This document shows positions 60,419-64,000 of a stretch of DNA of 64,000 nucleotides, in pieces (within the stretch, counting starts at the first letter, position 1; every line of letters starts with the position of its first letter). The translations under genes were made by a program, and so were the position numbers. The notes below the pieces were generated by a model. The model saw only the letters and a list, made by a program, of their open reading frames with translations, made no database searches and was not told the origin of the DNA. Source of the DNA: Corythucha ciliata (lineage: Eukaryota > Arthropoda > Insecta > Hemiptera > Tingidae); the NCBI GenBank assembly GCA_038030265.1, contig CM075938.1, forward strand, positions 2,457,009-2,521,008, given 5' to 3'.

Positions 60419-63097
60419 ATCCCTCAGTCAAGTGGCGGAGGAAGGCAGTCAACGGCATTTCAAAGAACGTCACGAAGGAAGGAATACAAACCACCGCGTT
60501 CAGTAAAATCGAAACTCATAGAGCTTGGACTCCAAAATGTACGCTTGTATTGCGGGAAAAACAATCACAACTCTCGCGAATGTCGTTCTAAAAAACATTT
60601 AAAATGTGGTAGCTGTGGTAAAGCGGGCCACATTGACAAAGTCTGCATTTCAACGAAAATTAAAAGTGTTCGCCTCGTGGCTAACGACACCACGAGCAAC
60701 GAAGACGAAATTCATGAAATAAATCAAGTGAACGACGACGTTCACATGAATCAACCTTTTTGCGTGAAAGTGTTAGTTGATCAGAAACCTCAGTCATTCG
60801 AACTAGATACTGGGAGTCAAATGACGATAATATCCAAATCGGACTTTGACAAATTACACCTACAACGGACTCTCAAGAAGACCAACGTTGTGTTCCGAAC
60901 ATACACAAAAGAGATTTTTAAACCCATCGGCTACACTGCAGTCAAAATCAAACATCAGAACCGAGAAGCATACGGACATTTGTACGTCGTAGAGAGAAAA
61001 CTCTCCCCGTTGTGTGGAAGAGAATGGATCTGCAAATTAAACATAAACCTTACTACGCGAAACATCGCAGAGAAAACATCATCAGACGTCAACAACATCA
61101 AAGTAGAACAACTGATGAACAATTACGCCGATGTGTTCAGACCGTCAGTGGGATGTATTCCAAATCTCAAATGTTCTCTCGAAATGAAGGAAAATGTAAA
61201 ACCTATTTTCATAAAACCTAGACCCGTGCCGTACTCAATTATCAACAGGACAAAGGACGAGTTAGACTCTTTGGAGAGACAAGGGATCCTCGAAAAAACC
61301 GATTATTCAGAATGGGGAACACCTCTTGTTTTGGTTCCGAAACCAGACCAGTCAATAAGAATATGCGCCGATTATAAAGTGACGGTCAACCCACAACTCC
61401 ACGACTCTCGGTACCCGATTCCACGTATTGAAGATTTATTCAATAAACTCAAAAATGGGCGCTATTTTTGCGTCTTGGATCTACATAAAGCCTACCTTCA
61501 TCTCGAACTCGACACGGAAAGCCAGAAAATAGCTGCAATTTCGACGCCATGGGGAACATACCTCGTAAAACGGCTTTTCATGGATATTAAAATGGCACCA
61601 AACCTCTTCCACAAAGCCATGGATCAAATTTTAGATCTTCCGGGAACAATTCTATATTTCGACGATTTACTGATACAAGGAGAAACTGTTGAGGAATGTT
61701 CACAACGACTAGAAGCTTGCTTGGAACGACTACGAAAATTCGATCTACACGTCAATCAATCGAAATGCAAGTTTTTTGCTACTTCAATAAAATATCTGGG
61801 ACACCAAATAAGTCACAAAGGACTTGAGAAATGTTCCGATAAAATCGACGCAATCATCCAGGCACCTCGACCAACAAACGTAGACGAAGTAAGATCGTTT
61901 CTCGGACTAGCTCTCTATTATGCCAAATTTATTCCAAATTCATCATCCATACTGTTCCCACTCAACAATCTCCTCAAGAAAAACGTTAAATTTCACTGGA
62001 GCACACATTGTGAACAAGCTTTTCAAACAATAAAAGCAGAAATCGCGAGCGATCGCGTGTTGGTACCATTTCAACCTGCTTTACCTCTGACATTGGCTAC
62101 GGATGCTAGCCCACACGGCTTAGCCGCCGTGCTATCACACGTTCACAATCAAATGGAACAGGCAATTGCGTTCGCATCCCGGTCACTAACGGCCAGTGAG
62201 AAATCCTACAGTCAATTGGACAGGGTAGCCACTGCCGTCTACTGGGCGTTCAAGAAATTCTACCATTACTTGTATGGGAGGACTTTTACCCTTATTGTGG
62301 ACAACAAACCTCTGGAAAGGATTTTTCACCCCGACAAGGCCATGCCGACAATGTCTGCTCACCGGCTCCTGCGATACGCACGATTTATTAGCGGGTTCGA
62401 TTACAAAATTAAACAACGACCAGCTAAAGAACATCAAAACGTTGATTACTTCTCAAGAAATCCGATTCCCTTAACCTCAAAATTTCAAAATTTTCACGAA
62501 GACTCGTACATCGTCAACGAACTATCAGTTTCGCAGCTCAACTCACCGATCATTACCTCGAATTTGTTACGCCATGAAACAGACCATGACCCACAACTCG
62601 TTGACTTCAAATCTAAACTAATGAACGGAGAGATACAAAACCCAGAATTCACAGTGCATAATGGCATCATTTTACGAGGCACCAGAGTATACATACCGCA
62701 GAAACTCCGGCTCGGCGTTCTACAAGAGTTGCACTCCTCACACATAGGAGTGGTCAAAATGAAGGCCATTGCCCGTTCATTGTGCTACTGGCCGGGTCTT
62801 GACCGAGACATAGATAATTTGGTCCGCGCTTGCCAGAATTGCGCAGAGGTTAAGAAAAACCCGGTAAAAGCACCACTACACCAGTGGGAGGAACCGGCAC
62901 ATCCGTGGCAACGAATACATGCCGACTATGCGGGCCCATTTGAAGGGCAACATTTTTTAATAGTAGTTGACGCAAAAACAAAATGGGTAGAAATATCTAT
63001 GTCCCGGCAGGCGCCTACCTCCATGTCAACCATGCGCGCCTTAGATGAAATATTCTCACGAAATGGGTTCCCTCACATATTAGTCACGGATAAATAG
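60419..63097 (+). CDS. pol: gypsy C pol: zinc knuckle, protease, RT, RNase H, truncated integrase
   Basis: One open frame. Two knuckles: the first has lost its first Cys (LYCGKNNHNSREC), the second CGSCGKAGHIDKVC is complete. Protease FELDTGSQMTII at about 60800. RT: CADYKVTVNPQLHDSRYPIP, FCVLDLHKAYLHLEL, and the catalytic ILYFDDLLI at about 61645-61672. Thumb with VRSFLGLALYYAKFIP. RNase H: LATDASPHGLAAVL, KSYSQLDRVATAVYWA, LIVDNKPLERIF. Integrase: LHSSHIG and CQNCAEVKKN zinc finger, then IHADYAGPF and ILVTD before the artificial end. The catalytic residues of RT and RNase H are intact; the third residue of the integrase triad is missing because of truncation. Confidence 0.85.
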   Translation: MPQSSGGGRQSTAFQRTSRRKEYKPPRSVKSKLIELGLQNVRLYCGKNNHNSRECRSKKHLKCGSCGKAGHIDKVCISTKIKSVRLVANDTTSNEDEIHEINQVNDDVHMNQPFCVKVLVDQKPQSFELDTGSQMTIISKSDFDKLHLQRTLKKTNVVFRTYTKEIFKPIGYTAVKIKHQNREAYGHLYVVERKLSPLCGREWICKLNINLTTRNIAEKTSSDVNNIKVEQLMNNYADVFRPSVGCIPNLKCSLEMKENVKPIFIKPRPVPYSIINRTKDELDSLERQGILEKTDYSEWGTPLVLVPKPDQSIRICADYKVTVNPQLHDSRYPIPRIEDLFNKLKNGRYFCVLDLHKAYLHLELDTESQKIAAISTPWGTYLVKRLFMDIKMAPNLFHKAMDQILDLPGTILYFDDLLIQGETVEECSQRLEACLERLRKFDLHVNQSKCKFFATSIKYLGHQISHKGLEKCSDKIDAIIQAPRPTNVDEVRSFLGLALYYAKFIPNSSSILFPLNNLLKKNVKFHWSTHCEQAFQTIKAEIASDRVLVPFQPALPLTLATDASPHGLAAVLSHVHNQMEQAIAFASRSLTASEKSYSQLDRVATAVYWAFKKFYHYLYGRTFTLIVDNKPLERIFHPDKAMPTMSAHRLLRYARFISGFDYKIKQRPAKEHQNVDYFSRNPIPLTSKFQNFHEDSYIVNELSVSQLNSPIITSNLLRHETDHDPQLVDFKSKLMNGEIQNPEFTVHNGIILRGTRVYIPQKLRLGVLQELHSSHIGVVKMKAIARSLCYWPGLDRDIDNLVRACQNCAEVKKNPVKAPLHQWEEPAHPWQRIHADYAGPFEGQHFLIVVDAKTKWVEISMSRQAPTSMSTMRALDEIFSRNGFPHILVTDK

Positions 63098-63909
63098 TGT
63101 TACACGGATGGTTCGAGACTGGAAAATGACGGGGGTGAGCAGAGACGGGCATTTATGTGCCCGACCTGATGTTTGAGGAGAGCATCACGCTTGGGACACA
63201 AGCGACCGTGTTTCAAGCGGAAGTTATAGCGATTGAGGCATGTGCAATGGAACTGGGAAAAAGGGGGACAACAGACAGGCGAATAACGATGTACTCCGAC
63301 AGCCGGGCCGCCCTCGGTGCTATAGCCAGGCCGGTAGCAAAACCCGGGGTGGTAGCGAGCTGCAGGAGAAGTATCAGAGAATTAGTAGAAAAGGGGAACG
63401 AAGTGACCTTAGGTTGGGTGCCAGGGCATGTGGGTGTACCGGGCAACGAGAAGGCTGAGGACTTGGCGAAAAAGGGGGTCTCGACCCAATATGTGGGACC
63501 GGAACCCCTTTTGGGGGTGACAAAAGAGTCAGACAATAGGCCGCGCTCAGGCGATATGGGAAGAGGAAACCCACTGCCGGCAGGCAAGAGAAGGCATCAA
63601 GGGTATGGATAGGAAAACAATGAAATGGCTGCTTAGCCTAGGGAGGAGACGTACTAGAAGGGTAGTGGGGTACTTCACGGGACATTATGCTGTGGAGAGA
63701 CACCTATACAAGATGGGGGGGCGGTCGGTAGCTCTATCTGTGGGAAATGCGGATCTGAAGAGGGGACGATGAAACACATAGTGTGTGAATGCGATGGGTA
63801 CGCAAGGACGAGATTTGAAGTTTTTGGGGACGACAAGATACCCTCTCTAGAATTCTCCCGGACAAATGGGGTTCGGGTCCTGGAGTTTTGTCGAGAGGAT
63901 AGGGAGATT
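63098..63909 (+). pseudogene. RNase H and zinc-knuckle tail of an I/R1-type non-LTR retrotransposon
   Basis: The first frame starts with YTDGSRLEN (RNase H motif with the first Asp), then FQAEVIAIEACAMEL (Glu), MYSDSRAALGAI (Asp) and LGWVPGHVGVPGNEKAEDLAKKG (His, Glu/Asp): a complete RNase H as carried by I, R1 and LOA-type LINEs. After a shift near 63560 follow MKWLLSLGRRRTRRVVGYFTGHY and the knuckle CGKCGSEEGTMKHIVCEC, ending at TGA 63909-63911. No RT is before it; the fragment is joined to gypsy C. 63912-64000 is presumably its 3' UTR and runs out of the window. Confidence 0.75.
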
Positions 63910-64000
63910 TGAGGAGCCGTACTAGGCCTTCCGAGTCTGCAGCCCCAAGGGGTATGGTGCATGAGCCTACTGATGGCTTTGGCGCCGGCGGGCTCGGCTG

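Larger units (their letters stand above)
59359..63097 (+). mobile_element. Ty3/gypsy retrotransposon C (K02A2.6-like), 3'-truncated
   Basis: 5' LTR, primer-binding site, gag, zinc knuckles, protease, RT, RNase H and the first half of the integrase follow in order on the plus strand. It ends inside the integrase core just after LVTD, where sequence of another retroelement starts. The pol frame of about 850 codons is unbroken, so this is the youngest-looking gypsy in the window, although gag has stops and a frameshift. Confidence 0.85.

Overview
This window looks like a piece of an arthropod, probably insect, nuclear genome. The coding parts have spliced introns with GT/AG ends, and almost everything is a transposable element (TE) of animal type: Ty3/gypsy, BEL/Pao, Jockey, CR1-like, an R2-type element with a restriction-like endonuclease, P element, hAT and PIF/Harbinger-like MITEs, and tRNA-derived SINEs. 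The only host genes I can support are two paralogous CYP6-type (CYP3-clan) cytochrome P450 genes, both on the minus strand. A sap-feeding hemipteran such as a whitefly would fit, but I cannot prove the species. No sign of bacterial genes, operons, CRISPR or plasmid functions was seen.

Layout. 0.2-4.0 kb: a minus-strand gypsy element split by a 1,310-bp DNA transposon. 4.8-20.8 kb: a degenerate ~30-bp tandem repeat (core GCGAATTAGCG next to T-rich and AATTTTAGCC stretches), broken by a Jockey element (6.7-11.0), a CR1-like element (12.7-17.3) and then by a second repeat type (19.5-20.8) that holds a tRNA-derived SINE. 20.9-25.2 kb: a 5'-truncated gypsy element of CsRn1/Kabuki type with a possible 3' LTR. 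25.6-29.3 kb: a DNA transposon coding for an RNase-H-like transposase that I cannot place in a standard superfamily, with clustered subterminal repeats. 29.8-31.2 kb: the ~30-bp satellite again, now on the other strand. 31.2-34.5 kb: a Jockey fragment and P450 copy 1. 35.3-49.1 kb: one gypsy element lying in satellite and filled with nested insertions (P element > hAT MITE > foldback; an R2-type LINE; a second gypsy; three MITEs). 50.1-55.0 kb: a BEL/Pao element with both LTRs. 55.1-55.4 kb: MITE and foldback pieces. 55.8-58.2 kb: P450 copy 2. 58.5-64.0 kb: a Jockey fragment, a gypsy element with its 5' LTR, and an RNase H/zinc-knuckle tail of an I/R1-type LINE that runs to the window end.

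How it works together. The two P450 genes share all five exons and exact splice positions; each conceptually splices to 514 aa with every P450 signature. They differ at 25 residues, clustered around the predicted substrate recognition sites, while exon 3 is identical at protein level. This is the picture of a recent duplication of a detoxification gene. The TEs are almost all broken by frameshifts, stops, deletions or insertions; the nesting gives a readable relative chronology. The items most worth a second look are the unclassified transposase at 26-28.7 kb, the P element with perfect 34-bp inverted repeats, the dispersed ~30-bp satellite, and the P450 pair with its duplicated GTCACGTGAC sites in intron 1.
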